Position numbers and translations under genes: made by a program
Origin: Alteromonas sp. MMG017
Lineage (GTDB): Bacteria > Pseudomonadota > Gammaproteobacteria > Enterobacterales > Alteromonadaceae
Direction: 5' to 3'
NCBI RefSeq assembly: GCF_018100795.1
Contig: NZ_JAGJDY010000008.1
Location: forward strand, 124,001 to 188,000
Length of the DNA stretch: 64,000 bases
Shown here: positions 53,924 to 63,517 of the stretch, piece after piece
How the letters are laid out: each line of letters begins with the position of its first letter
Position numbering within the stretch: position 1 is the stretch's first letter
The notes under the pieces: model-generated
The model's database searches: none
Told to the model about the DNA's origin: nothing
What the model saw: the letters and a program-made list of their open reading frames with translations, nothing else

Positions 53924-56900
53924 ATGCCTCGTTATCGACAAGCGCTGGGGCAGGGCATCGCCACTCGGTCTTAGTAGACCACTGGTCTATCCAATCGGGC
54001 ATGTCTGTGGCGGGCATAGGTCTAGCAATACCGTAGCCCTGGGCCAGTTCGCAGCCCAAATCCAACAACGATGTGCCATGAGCAATGGTTTCAACCCCTT
54101 CGGCAATAACATTGCGATTAAACGATTTAGCTAGGGCGATAACCCCCACTACAATGGTTCGATCTTCTGGGTCGATTAACATATCACGCACAAAGGTTTG
54201 GTCTATCTTAATGACTTTAGCCGGCAATCGTCTTAAGTAAGTGAGAGAGGAATAACCCGTTCCAAAGTCATCAATGGCAAAAGTCACCCCTAACTTTACG
54301 CAATCGTCCATAATTTCCGCGACTTTTTTAATATCACCTAACTTGCTGGTTTCTAAGACTTCTAACTGAAACGCTTCAGGGGGAACATTGGGTACTTTTG
54401 ATAACAAACGTGATAAGCGAATAGGAAAGTTTCTTTGCTGTATCTGCAACGCAGAAATATTCACACTAATGGGAATATGAACCCCTAATTGCTGCCAGCG
54501 ATTATATTGCTGCAATGACTCTTCGATAACCCATTCACCAATATCTATACTGAGTTGGTGATTTTCAATAAAAGGTAAAAAGGCTGCAGGGGAAAGTATA
54601 CCTTTAACGGGATGTTCCCAGCGAATAAGGGCCTCTGCACCAATAATTTCTCCGGTGCGCATATTCACTTTTGGCTGGTAGTAAAGCACAAACTCTCTGT
54701 TATGAAGGGCTGTGGTTATGCTCTGGAGTATTTCATGGCGTGCTTTTATAGCGTCTTCAGACTCTATATCAAAAAGGTGATAGCAATTTTTGCCCTTCTG
54801 TTTTGCCACATACATCGCTTGGTCGGCGTGGCGGATAAGCTGATCAGCATCGGTGTCATCTGCAGGGTAAAGTGTCACGCCAATACTGGCAGATACTTTA
54901 AGTTGGTGCTCACCAATTTTTACCGGTTCAGATGCTACTCTCAGCATATTCTTAATAATGGCAGCAAAATCTTGTGGTTGTTTTAGGTTTGCTAATACCG
55001 CAACAAACTCGTCACCTCCAAAGCGTGAAATAGTATCACTCTCTCGCAATGTTCCTTTTAAACGATGAGCCAAGATCACAAGGAGTTCGTCGCCCACACT
55101 ATGACCAAAGTTATCATTTATTTCTTTAAAACCATCTAAATCGAGCAGCGCCACTGCCACAAACCCTTTATCGAATTTACATTGAGACAGGGCTCTATCT
55201 AGTCGCTCGGCAAGCAGCGAGCGGTTAGGCAAATTAGTTAACACATCATAATGTGCCATATGCTCTAATTTGTATTGCTGCTCTTTGGCTTCCGAAATGT
55301 CGCTAAATATAGCAATGTAATTTTTAACATTGCCTTCATCATCATTGACTGCGCTAACAGTTAATAGTTGGGCGTAAACCTCATGATTTTTACGTTTGTT
55401 CCAAATCTCTCCAGCCCAATAACCTTTGCTTATAATAGACGCCCATAGGTGACGGTAGAATTCAGGAGACTGCTTTCCCGACTTAAACATATTAGGTTTT
55501 TTGCCTAACACTTCGTTTCGCTTATAGCCTGTTATATCAACGAAGGTTTTGTTCACATCTATAATGTTTGCGCTGCTATCTGTGATGAATATGCCTTCTC
55601 TTGCGTGAGAAAATACACTTGCAGATAGTTTTAGTTTTTCTTCTAAATGTTTGTTCTTGGTTATGTCTTGAACTAACGAGGTTACGCTTATTACGTTACC
55701 TGCTAGGTCAAGAATAGGGGTGCTATACCATTCGCAGATTATAGGGAGGCGTAATTTAGTCACGTTTTTATTTATTTTTCGCTTTGGCGCCTTTTTCTTA
55801 ATGAGCTGAGCGAATGCGTCGTTTATTTCACCTCGACGTTCTAAAGGTATAATGAGATCTGAAGCATGTTTGCCAATCGCTTCTTCTTTTTTATAGCCAA
55901 AAATATTTTCTGCCGATTTATTCCAATCGGTACAGATAAGCTGAGTATCCCAAGTAATGCACCCTAAGGGGGTATTTTCGATATGACTTGCTAAGGTATT
56001 CTTACTTTCTAGCAAAGAAGCCTGGCTATCGATAAGTCGCTTTTCTGCCTCTAGCCGTGTTTTTGCCATCGAGGTGAAGCGTTGCTGTAGCTTCACTAAC
56101 TCAACGCTACCATGTAAAGGTGCATCGCATACGTCTTTGCCTTCAGCAAGGGCTTTAGTAGATTGAAGTAATGTGCGTATTGGCTTTAATACATTTCTTC
56201 GCACGCCCCATACTGAGACACCTACAAGTAGTATTACTATCGCGGTCAGTATTCCGGCCGTTTTAATCAATCGCTCATTAATGACTTCCAGTGTCTGCTT
56301 AAGAGGAATGCCTACCGTAATATTGATTTGCTGACCATCTTCAAATAAAGGGCGTTTTACATATACCCGTTGATAAGGGTCATTGGAAATAACGGCGCTA
56401 TTATCAGGTGCGGTATTCGAGTTATCTATTGCAGTGCTAGAGGTGCTTAATAGTGTTCCTAACAGGTTGTTGTTGGTTGGATATGCAGCAACAATCTTAT
56501 TCTCGCTATCGGTGATGTAAGCAACGGTATTATTGGGTAAATGAGACTCTGAGAGCGCTTCACTCCACCATTCTAGTGAGATAACCGCTACCACTAACGC
56601 CACCACAGTTTCGTTTGTAGCATTCATTACCGGGTAAGCAAAATTCACACTAGTAAGATTAGTCGCTCGGTCTATTTGAAACTCACCGATGGAAAAATCT
56701 CGCGCGGCTAGCGCCTCTTGAATATAAGGACGGTCGGAGACATTTATTGGGGTATTGATGGGACGTGCATTACACAGTAGCTCGCCATCAGCCCTTGGGG
56801 CCCCTAAATTAATATAGTTACTATTTACCTTAAGTACGTTGGCAAGAAAAGCACTGCATGCTTCAGAGTTTGGCTTTTGAACCGCGTCGAAACTGGCAAG

Positions 56901-57110
56901 GTTTTGCAGAAAAACACGTGTTTTATCAATCAGTGTAGACTGGAATTTTGAGGTGGCCTTGGCGGTATTTACGGATTGGCTTATGGCAGCTTCTATAGCG
57001 TGTTCTCTTTCAACGTATGAGTCATAAAAAACGCCAACCCACCCTGGTAATGCAACCATAACGATGAGGAGAATTATTCTCGACTGCAGTGACTGAAAAA
57101 AGTACGCCAT
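53922..57110 (-). CDS. CACHE-HAMP-PAS-PAS-GGDEF-EAL cyclic-di-GMP enzyme
   Basis: 1062-residue inner-membrane signalling protein. First helix about 11-30, periplasmic double-CACHE sensor to about 280 (SDRPYIQEALAARDFSIGEF and SVNFAYPVMN are typical), second helix about 285-305, HAMP, then PAS domains (about 375-490 and 500-620). GGDEF (SRFGGDEFVAVL) and EAL (GAEALIRWEHP, DDFGTGYSSL, IAEGVET) motifs are both canonical, so it could make and degrade c-di-GMP; tandem proteins often favour one. The ligand is unknown, and CACHE domains typically bind small organic acids or amino acids. Monocistronic by context. Confidence 0.93.
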   Translation of the reverse strand: MAYFFQSLQSRIILLIVMVALPGWVGVFYDSYVEREHAIEAAISQSVNTAKATSKFQSTLIDKTRVFLQNLASFDAVQKPNSEACSAFLANVLKVNSNYINLGAPRADGELLCNARPINTPINVSDRPYIQEALAARDFSIGEFQIDRATNLTSVNFAYPVMNATNETVVALVVAVISLEWWSEALSESHLPNNTVAYITDSENKIVAAYPTNNNLLGTLLSTSSTAIDNSNTAPDNSAVISNDPYQRVYVKRPLFEDGQQINITVGIPLKQTLEVINERLIKTAGILTAIVILLVGVSVWGVRRNVLKPIRTLLQSTKALAEGKDVCDAPLHGSVELVKLQQRFTSMAKTRLEAEKRLIDSQASLLESKNTLASHIENTPLGCITWDTQLICTDWNKSAENIFGYKKEEAIGKHASDLIIPLERRGEINDAFAQLIKKKAPKRKINKNVTKLRLPIICEWYSTPILDLAGNVISVTSLVQDITKNKHLEEKLKLSASVFSHAREGIFITDSSANIIDVNKTFVDITGYKRNEVLGKKPNMFKSGKQSPEFYRHLWASIISKGYWAGEIWNKRKNHEVYAQLLTVSAVNDDEGNVKNYIAIFSDISEAKEQQYKLEHMAHYDVLTNLPNRSLLAERLDRALSQCKFDKGFVAVALLDLDGFKEINDNFGHSVGDELLVILAHRLKGTLRESDTISRFGGDEFVAVLANLKQPQDFAAIIKNMLRVASEPVKIGEHQLKVSASIGVTLYPADDTDADQLIRHADQAMYVAKQKGKNCYHLFDIESEDAIKARHEILQSITTALHNREFVLYYQPKVNMRTGEIIGAEALIRWEHPVKGILSPAAFLPFIENHQLSIDIGEWVIEESLQQYNRWQQLGVHIPISVNISALQIQQRNFPIRLSRLLSKVPNVPPEAFQLEVLETSKLGDIKKVAEIMDDCVKLGVTFAIDDFGTGYSSLTYLRRLPAKVIKIDQTFVRDMLIDPEDRTIVVGVIALAKSFNRNVIAEGVETIAHGTSLLDLGCELAQGYGIARPMPATDMPDWIDQWSTKTEWRCPAPALVDNEA

Positions 57111-57488
57111 GTATTATTTTATAAATCCATTTAACGAAGATGACTACGAAAAATGTGAGATTTATCGTAGTGTATAACCGTATTAAGCCGTGCGTGAATT
57201 TTCGTGAAATTTAAAATGCACTAGCAATTCAGGTAAGTATAGTAACAATACTATAAAAGCGTTAATTATGATTAAGGTATTGCTTTATTTAAATATTATT
57301 ACCTAACTTAGGGCATGTTTATTCATAGATTTGGGCTGCTGATTTGCGTCAGTGTTTAAATAGCCGGCTTATTATTCGCATTTTTTTGCTCACATTCTTG
57401 CTCAATAGTGTAGTAGGGTGATTCGCTACAATGCATCGAGTTTGTATGGCATAAACATTTGAATAGTACTAACAAAGGAATTTAAATT
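57111..57488. other. Divergent intergenic region
   Basis: 378 AT-rich nt between the GGDEF-EAL gene and the FMN reductase gene. It must hold both promoters; I could not assign convincing boxes. AAAGGAA just before 57489 is the ribosome site of the reductase. Nothing else seen. Confidence 0.6.
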
Positions 57489-58070
57489 ATGACGAAGTTA
57501 CTCGCTTTTTCTGGCAGCACACGGAACGGCTCATTTAACCAAGCAATACTCACGGTTGCTGCTGAAGGAGCACGGGAGTCGGGCGCCAAAGTGACTGTTG
57601 TAAATCTAGCCGACTACCCAATGCCTATCTTTAATGAAGATGAAGAGCGCGCATCTGGCGTTCCAGAAAATGCGAGAGCCTTCAAGCAACTGTTAACTGA
57701 GCATGATGGTTTCTTAATTGCTTCTCCAGAGTACAATTCGAGTTATCCTGCATTGCTTAAAAATGCCATAGATTGGGCCACTCGCATGGAAGAAGGTGAT
57801 AAACCTATGCAGGCTTTCAGAGGTAAAACGGCAGGTATTATGGCTGCATCTGCCGGCGGTTTGGGTGGAATGAGAGTGCTAGTGGTTCTGCGCATGCTGT
57901 TGGCGAACATTGGTGTAACGGTGTTACCTGCACAACTTGCTGTGGCAAAAGTAAATACCTTAATGGACGACAGTGGGGTAGTTACCGATGAGAAAACCAT
58001 CAAACAACTTAAAAATTTAGGTAAACAAACCGCTGAATTAACAATGAAGATGACAGCACAGGTTCTATAA
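57489..58070 (+). CDS. NADPH-dependent FMN reductase family protein
   Basis: Cytoplasmic flavodoxin-fold oxidoreductase, 193 residues, related to chromate/quinone reductases (ChrR/YieF). FMN phosphate loop SGSTRNGSFNQAIL near the N-terminus, and the flavin-contacting SPEYNSSYPALLKNAIDWATR and AASAGGLGGMRVL segments are intact. Likely reduces quinones, azo compounds or metal ions with NAD(P)H. No operon partner; the convergent neighbour is the LysR gene. Confidence 0.88.
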   Translation: MTKLLAFSGSTRNGSFNQAILTVAAEGARESGAKVTVVNLADYPMPIFNEDEERASGVPENARAFKQLLTEHDGFLIASPEYNSSYPALLKNAIDWATRMEEGDKPMQAFRGKTAGIMAASAGGLGGMRVLVVLRMLLANIGVTVLPAQLAVAKVNTLMDDSGVVTDEKTIKQLKNLGKQTAELTMKMTAQVL

Positions 58071-58087
58071 AGTAGTGCTGAGGCGAG

Positions 58088-58120
58088 GAGGCGAGTCATC
58101 GTCGCCTCTACATTTTTATC
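58088..58120. terminator. Terminator-like hairpin between the FMN reductase and LysR genes
   Basis: GAGGCGA (58088-58094) and TCGCCTC (58102-58108) with a 7-nt loop, followed by ACATTTTTA. Confidence 0.65.
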
Positions 58121-58153
58121 AATCTAGTCTTTTGTAACCTAGCCCTTTGTAAT

Positions 58154-59065
58154 CTAGTCTTGCTCCACTTCTTTAATAAACCACTTTATTACATTACCTA
58201 TGGCAAAGTTTGCGTATTGATCTGAACAAATCTGATATCCCCGAGTTTCAGATTTTAATCGCGGCCCTAATTCAATAAGTTTACCTTCTTCAATAAAAGG
58301 GTTTATTAACCCTTCCCATCCTAAGCAGAGGCCGTGCCCGCCAATGGCGGCTTCAACAATAAGAGGGTAATTGTTATACCGAAAAGAAATAGGGCTTGTG
58401 GAAGGCTTAACGCTTAATGCTTGGGCCCACCGTTGCCAATTTAGCCAACGGGAATCATCTACGTCCTTGTGTAGTAGCGGGAGGTTTCTCAAATCACTGA
58501 GTAGTTGGCCGCTTTTTAAGTGGTATTTGGCTGCGAATTCAGGTGAGCAGACGGGGAAAACTATCTCAGGGATTAACATCGTTTCAAACTGATATTTACC
58601 AATCTTTGATGAAAAGTGAAATAATATATCTGCATGTGCAGTGGTAAGGTCACTTAAACTGTTGGTTGGTTGGATTTCGAAAAGATAATCAGGAAAAGCT
58701 TGTTGTAATCGCTGTAGCCTAGGCATTATCCAATGAAAGGCAAAACCAAAATAGGCGCTAATAGAAATTTTAGTTTTTGTTTCACGAAAATCTTCTCGTG
58801 CGTTATTGGTAGCACGCAGAATAGATGATGTAGAGCCTCTTAACTCGTTGTAATACTTAAGCCCTTCAACCGTAGGTGTAACGGGTTTCTTACTACGATC
58901 AATTAAGATACCACCTACCACATCTTCCAGTGCACGAATTCTTTGAGACACCAGCGGTTGTGTAATACCAAGATCTTCAGCTGCTAATGTCATAGAGCCA
59001 TGTCGTACTGTAGCTTCAAAACACAATAAGCCGTTAAGTGTAGGTAACTCAGATTCTTTCATCAT
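58154..59065 (-). CDS. LysR-family regulator next to the phosphonate-type oxygenase pair
   Basis: Full-length LysR protein, 303 residues. Winged helix-turn-helix in LNGLLCFEATVRHGSMTLAAEDLGITQPLVSQRIRALE, effector domain from about 90. The start may be the ATG at 59065 or the next one at 59062. It is divergent from the TmpA/TmpB-like operon with a 93-nt gap holding a TAGC-N11-GCTA motif, so it most likely activates that operon in response to its substrate. GcvA-like or choline/betaine-type LysR sensors are the closest look-alikes, by impression only. Confidence 0.9.
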   Translation of the reverse strand: MMKESELPTLNGLLCFEATVRHGSMTLAAEDLGITQPLVSQRIRALEDVVGGILIDRSKKPVTPTVEGLKYYNELRGSTSSILRATNNAREDFRETKTKISISAYFGFAFHWIMPRLQRLQQAFPDYLFEIQPTNSLSDLTTAHADILFHFSSKIGKYQFETMLIPEIVFPVCSPEFAAKYHLKSGQLLSDLRNLPLLHKDVDDSRWLNWQRWAQALSVKPSTSPISFRYNNYPLIVEAAIGGHGLCLGWEGLINPFIEEGKLIELGPRLKSETRGYQICSDQYANFAIGNVIKWFIKEVEQD

Positions 59066-59081
59066 TACTAATTTGCATGTT

Positions 59082-59100
59082 AGCTATAAGGCTTTGCTAC
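59082..59100. promoter_or_regulatory. LysR-type box (T-N11-A) in the divergent promoter
   Basis: TAGC (59082-59085), 11 nt, GCTA (59097-59100): a dyad with the canonical LysR T-N11-A spacing, about 60 nt upstream of the oxygenase start. Confidence 0.5.
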
Positions 59101-59158
59101 TGTAATATAAACCACGATTACTTGATACTTCTCCTATTGATTTTTAAGGGAGATTCTC

Positions 59159-60367
59159 GTGCAGCAAATAGACTATATTATCAACGAAGCGAATGCTTCC
59201 GTGTCAGCGACTGTAAATGGACAACACTATCCTTTACCCGCGTTATGGCTTCGTGAGCGTTGCCAAGATTCAGAAAACCTTGATAAAACCACCAAGCAAC
59301 GCTTTTTCGACCCACATCAGTTAGATGAAAATGTGTCGCTTATTAAGGTAGAAAAGAAGCACAATACGCTTGCTAACCTAACGTTCAGTGACGGGTATTC
59401 TGGTGAGTACGATTTGAATGAGTTCGCTGCCGACTTCGACGTTTGGGATGGCGCGCCTAACGATATTCCGTGGAAAAGCGATGTGGACAAATCGTTATTT
59501 CATATTGATTTAGCCACGTTGAAATCGGAAGCGGGGTTAATGAAAGGAATAGAAATATTCTTAACCTACGGGGCGCTAATTGTTGATAACGTGCCTACTG
59601 AATCAGACGCGGTATTAGAAGTAGCAAATTTATTTGGCCATGTGAGAGAAACTAACTTTGGTAAACACTTCGAGGTTTTCACCCGTCCAAACTCTAACGA
59701 TCTTGCTTATCGTTCAGTGCCTTTAGGGCCGCATACCGATAACCCTTACCGAAACCCCATGCCGGGTATTCAACTTCTGCATTGTTTAGAAAACCAAACG
59801 ACAGAAGGCTTGTCCACATTGGTTGATAGTTTGTCGGTGCTAGAGCAGTTGAAAAAAGAAGATCCCGACGGGTTCGCATTGCTTTGCACGGTACCTGTCC
59901 GTTACCGTTATTATGACAACGAAGTTGATTTGATAGAAAGGCGTACCATGATTGAATCTGACCCTAGCGGCAGAATTACGGGGATCGCTTATAGCCCGCG
60001 ACTCGACTATTTGCCGCTATTACAAGATGAAGAAATGGTTATATTTCATCGTGCCCGTAAACGTCTGGGACAGTTGTTGTGTTCGCCTGAGTATGAGTGG
60101 CGTTTCAGATTGGAACCCGGTCAATTGCAGATGTTTCATAACACCCGTGTGTTACACGGACGCACAGGGTTTGACCCTAGTGAAGGGCGTCGTCACCTGC
60201 AAGGCGCTTACATAGATATTGATGCACCAAAAGGCCGATACAATGCGCTTAAAAGAAGGCAAGGTTCTATGCATACCAACGATGCGGTTGAAACAACAAG
60301 TACTAAGGGTGAGTTTGAAATAGCGAATACCAAGGCCACAGTAGAAACAGCAAAAATGAGAGGTTAA
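59159..60367 (+). CDS. GBBH-like 2OG-Fe(II) oxygenase, probable TmpA
   Basis: 402 residues, GTG start with AAGGGAG upstream. The N-terminal GBBH-like domain (about 10-95) has LWLRERC with Cys35, but the other Cys ligands of the zinc site in human gamma-butyrobetaine hydroxylase are absent. The TauD-type catalytic domain has His192 and Asp194 in GPHTDNPYRNPMPG, His333 in RVLHGRTGF and a nearby Arg (344/345). Such proteins are often named gamma-butyrobetaine hydroxylase. The tightly linked HD-domain gene instead points to TmpA, which hydroxylates 2-(trimethylamino)ethylphosphonate. The last 40 residues are an unusual Thr/Lys-rich tail. Confidence 0.7.
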   Translation: MQQIDYIINEANASVSATVNGQHYPLPALWLRERCQDSENLDKTTKQRFFDPHQLDENVSLIKVEKKHNTLANLTFSDGYSGEYDLNEFAADFDVWDGAPNDIPWKSDVDKSLFHIDLATLKSEAGLMKGIEIFLTYGALIVDNVPTESDAVLEVANLFGHVRETNFGKHFEVFTRPNSNDLAYRSVPLGPHTDNPYRNPMPGIQLLHCLENQTTEGLSTLVDSLSVLEQLKKEDPDGFALLCTVPVRYRYYDNEVDLIERRTMIESDPSGRITGIAYSPRLDYLPLLQDEEMVIFHRARKRLGQLLCSPEYEWRFRLEPGQLQMFHNTRVLHGRTGFDPSEGRRHLQGAYIDIDAPKGRYNALKRRQGSMHTNDAVETTSTKGEFEIANTKATVETAKMRG

Positions 60368-60370
60368 GTG

Positions 60371-60991
60371 ATGGAAACTGTTCAATTTCGCCAGATGAAA
60401 GACGGAACAAAAGAAGAGTATTTGTTTCTTACCAAACATGAAGATGAATACGCGAAAGGCTTGCCCGATAGAATATTGGAAGCGCTGAAAAATTTAGAGA
60501 ACACCTTATCAGGCTATCAGGTTTCACGACTTGGACACTCACTGCAATCAGCAACCCGCGCTGAAGCCGATGGCGCCGATGAGGAAATGATTGTAGCGGC
60601 ACTTATTCATGATCTTGGTGATGACTTAGCGCCGCACAATCACTCGCAATACGCGGCATCGATTTTACGCCCCTATGTGCGATCTGAAGTGACTTGGATT
60701 ATTAATCAGCATGGATTATTTCAAAACGTGTATTACGCCCATTTTTTAGGTGGCAATCCGAATGAACGAGAGTATTTAAAAGATCACCCTTGGTATCAAG
60801 CCTGTGTAGATTTTTGTGAAAAGTGGGATCAATCATCATTCGACCCTGACTACCCTACAAAACCACTTTCACACTTCGAGCCATTGGTTAGAAAGATATT
60901 TTCTAGAACGGCATTCGACCCCAAATATGTGGGTGAACAAACCATGGGTAAAAGTGCTGTTGATATCGCCATGTCTGGAACTAGTGAGTAA
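60371..60991 (+). CDS. HD-domain mixed-valence diiron oxygenase-like protein, probable TmpB
   Basis: 206 residues from ATG 60371 (GAGAGG at 60357-60362); GTG 60368 is an alternative. The HD-fold metal ligands are visible: His56 in LGHSLQSATRAEADGA, His80-Asp81 in AALIHDLGDDLAPHNHSQYAA, His114 in INQHGLF and Asp153 in CEKWDQSSFDP. This pattern suits the PhnZ/TmpB/myo-inositol oxygenase group rather than a phosphohydrolase. In TmpAB, TmpB splits the C-P bond of the hydroxylated phosphonate to give glycine betaine and phosphate. Only 3 nt separate it from the TmpA-like gene, so the two surely act together. Confidence 0.7.
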   Translation: METVQFRQMKDGTKEEYLFLTKHEDEYAKGLPDRILEALKNLENTLSGYQVSRLGHSLQSATRAEADGADEEMIVAALIHDLGDDLAPHNHSQYAASILRPYVRSEVTWIINQHGLFQNVYYAHFLGGNPNEREYLKDHPWYQACVDFCEKWDQSSFDPDYPTKPLSHFEPLVRKIFSRTAFDPKYVGEQTMGKSAVDIAMSGTSE

Positions 60992-61118
60992 AAGGCGTAA
61001 GCCTCGTAAAGGTTAGGTAAAGGTATAAGAAGATCTATTCTTGTATAGGTCTATACCCCCATATAACTAAGTGCACGGCATTGTCGCCGTACTCTTAATT
61101 TGTTGGGAGTAATACTTT

Positions 61119-61745
61119 ATGAATTTACTTACGAATTTACGCTTAATACCCATTGTATGCTCTATTACTTTACTAAGCGCATGTGCGGTGCCGCTACATG
61201 GTGGCGGTGCACGCGGTGGCTTTCACGGTGGAAATGCAGCATTAAGTATAGGTGCGGGCATTGCGGCGGGGGTTGCTGTTGCAGTGCTAGCATCCCCGCG
61301 ATATGAGCCAGGACATAGAGTAAGGCACTTACCTAAAGACGCTGCCTTCATTCGTCACCATGGCATAGACTATCGATATAGAAATGGTGTGTATTATCGC
61401 AAAATAGGCAGCGATTTTACTGTAGTGTATCCGCCTGCAGGGGTCATCATTCATACCTTACCTGATCATCCCGATACCATTTTTGTCGATGGGCAAACCT
61501 ATTATGTTGTGGAGGGGGTGTATTACAAACGAATGGATGGTGAGTATATCGTAGTGAAAGCCCCTGTCGAATGGTCGCGAGCAGACAGTGGTGAATATCA
61601 AGCAGGCAAGCATTACGATGCTCTTCCTGAAGGTGCGCTGCCAGTAAAAATACATGATACTCAGTACTTTTTATCTGGCGGTTTATATTTTCTGCCTCAA
61701 TCATCCCAAGGGCAAGTCACTTACCTCGCAGTGAAATTGAACTAG
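61119..61745 (+). CDS. DUF6515-type lipoprotein
   Basis: 208 residues with signal and lipobox LLSAC (Cys near 22). A Gly/His-rich stretch, then a second hydrophobic segment (ALSIGAGIAAGVAVAVLA, about 41-58) and repeated YRYRNGVYYRKIGSDFTVVYPP-like units, each reading Y-x-x-x-G-V-Y-Y-x-(K/R), with three copies. The repeated beta units resemble the DUF6515 family of envelope proteins of marine gammaproteobacteria. Function unknown. Ribosome site GGGAG precedes the ATG. Confidence 0.7.
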   Translation: MNLLTNLRLIPIVCSITLLSACAVPLHGGGARGGFHGGNAALSIGAGIAAGVAVAVLASPRYEPGHRVRHLPKDAAFIRHHGIDYRYRNGVYYRKIGSDFTVVYPPAGVIIHTLPDHPDTIFVDGQTYYVVEGVYYKRMDGEYIVVKAPVEWSRADSGEYQAGKHYDALPEGALPVKIHDTQYFLSGGLYFLPQSSQGQVTYLAVKLN

Positions 61746-61823
61746 TCTCGTCAGTATACAAATTTTACATATTGCTATTTTATTCATAGACATGACAAAC
61801 TGATAATCTGCGCATGTTTATGA

Positions 61824-62276
61824 ATGGAACGCGAGTTCATGCTTCAAAAAATCATTATGTTTTCTTCCAGTATAGCTCTTTCGATATTGGCCATTTTATT
61901 GTGCTTTGGTGTACTTGATGCCCTATGGCTAGGCTGGATAGCCCGTGACTGGTATACCACCGAAATGGCGAGCTTATTGCGAGAAAGTTATATTACTTGG
62001 CCTTGGATAGTATTCTATTTAATGTATGGCTTTGTGGTATTTGTATTGGCTGTTGTGGCCAACAGAGACAAGCCACTTTACTACGCAGGTATTGATGGAG
62101 CACTGCTTGGGCTCGCCAGTTACGGAGCATACAACCTAACTAACTACAGCATTGTTGAAGGGTTTACACTGTTTATCACGGTGATTGATTGGGCCTGGGG
62201 CACCTTCTTAACCAGTGCAAGCGCAATGGCGGGCTGGGTGGGCTTTCAACAGGTGCGAAATAGTGAAGATAATTAA
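61824..62276 (+). CDS. DUF2177-family membrane protein
   Basis: 150 residues with four membrane helices. The family pattern is clear: GVLDALWLGWIARDWYTTEMASLL, WIVFYLMYGFVVFVLAV, ALLGLASYGAYNLTNYSIVEGFTLFITVIDWAWGTFLT. The start could be ATG 61824 or 61839; GGAACGCGAG before the second makes it slightly more likely. Function of the family is unknown. Stands alone between a lipoprotein gene and prfB. Confidence 0.8.
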   Translation: MEREFMLQKIIMFSSSIALSILAILLCFGVLDALWLGWIARDWYTTEMASLLRESYITWPWIVFYLMYGFVVFVLAVVANRDKPLYYAGIDGALLGLASYGAYNLTNYSIVEGFTLFITVIDWAWGTFLTSASAMAGWVGFQQVRNSEDN

Positions 62277-62282
62277 ACGCTA

Positions 62283-62303
62283 GGCCGATTTTTAGTCGGC
62301 TCT
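62283..62303 (+). terminator. Weak terminator after the DUF2177 gene
   Basis: GCCGA (62284-62288) and TCGGC (62296-62300) with loop TTTTTAG, followed by TCTTT. Short stem. Confidence 0.5.
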
Positions 62304-62393
62304 TTAAGCTGCCTTTTATTTCGTTAACCCCTATCAAATTTCGTCCAAATTCGGTACTATCCGCGGTCTTATTTTACAGTTGATAAGCGGACT

Positions 62394-63492
62394 ATGTTTG
62401 AAGTAAACCCCGTTACCAATGCGATAAAAGATATCCGCGAGCGCACCGACGCGCTTAGGGGGTACCTTTGACTTTGATGCAAAGTCAGAGCGCTTAGAAG
62501 AAGTTAACCGAGAGCTTGAGAGCTCTGAGGTATGGAACGAGCCAGAACGCGCACAAGCGTTAGGTAAAGAAAAGGTGGCCTTAGAGCTGGTTGTAGAAAC
62601 AATTCACAACCTTGAACAGGGCACCGAAGACGTTGAAGGTTTGCTTGAACTCGCCGTTGAAGCAGAAGATGAAGAAACCTTCGATGAGGCCAACAAAGAA
62701 CTAGAAGGCCTGCTTGAGCAACTTGAAAAGCTTGAGTTTCGCCGCATGTTCTCTCAGCCTAATGATGCCAACGATTGTTATATTGATATTCAATCTGGCT
62801 CTGGCGGTACAGAAGCGCAAGATTGGGCTAATATGCTCCTTCGCATGTACCTTCGTTGGGGTGAGGCTCACGGCTTCAAAACCGAGCTTATTGAAGTATC
62901 TGATGGCGACGTAGCGGGTATTAAAAGTGCTACCTTGCGTATTGCAGGTGAGTACGCTTTTGGTTGGTTACGTACCGAAACGGGCGTGCATCGCTTAGTG
63001 CGTAAGTCGCCATTTGACTCAGGGAACCGCCGTCATACGTCGTTTTCATCTGCCTTTGTTTACCCTGAAGTAGATGACGATATCGATATTGATATAGACC
63101 CTTCAGATTTGCGTATTGATACTTACCGCGCTTCGGGCGCGGGTGGTCAGCACGTAAACAGAACCGATTCAGCGGTGCGTATTACCCACGAACCTACAGG
63201 TATTGTAGTGCAGTGTCAGAACGACCGCTCGCAGCACAAGAACAAAGATCAGGCGATGAAGCAGTTGAAAGCTAAACTCTACGAGTATGAGCTTCAAAAG
63301 CAAAACGCCGAGAAACAAGCGATGGAAGACAGCAAGTCAGATATCGGTTGGGGAAGTCAAATTCGTTCATACGTACTAGACGACTCTCGCATTAAAGATT
63401 TGCGTACTGGCGTGGAAACACGCAACACTCAGGCCGTGCTAGATGGTGGCCTGGATAAATTTATCGAAGCCAGCCTTAAATCAGGGCTGTAA
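62394..63492 (+). CDS. prfB: Peptide chain release factor 2, with programmed +1 frameshift
   Basis: Recognises UGA and UAA stop codons. The reading frame starts at ATG 62394, meets an in-frame TGA at codon 26 (62469-62471) and continues in the +1 frame to 63492. After the shift the product is 365 residues, the E. coli length. The continuing part has the SPF tripeptide for stop recognition (RKSPFDSG) and the catalytic GGQ in [17 protein letters not shown]. The frameshift lets RF2 level control its own synthesis. A frame reading only from 62575 misses the N-terminus. lysS follows after 25 nt, as in E. coli. Confidence 0.97.
62457..62472 (+). promoter_or_regulatory. RF2 programmed frameshift site
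   Basis: AGGGGG (62457-62462), 3 nt, CTT-TGA-C (62466-62472): an internal Shine-Dalgarno, slippery CTT and poor-context UGA, with exactly the spacing of the E. coli prfB site. Confidence 0.97.
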
Positions 63493-63517
63493 TCCGAACA
63501 ACGAAAGTGAATAGGTT

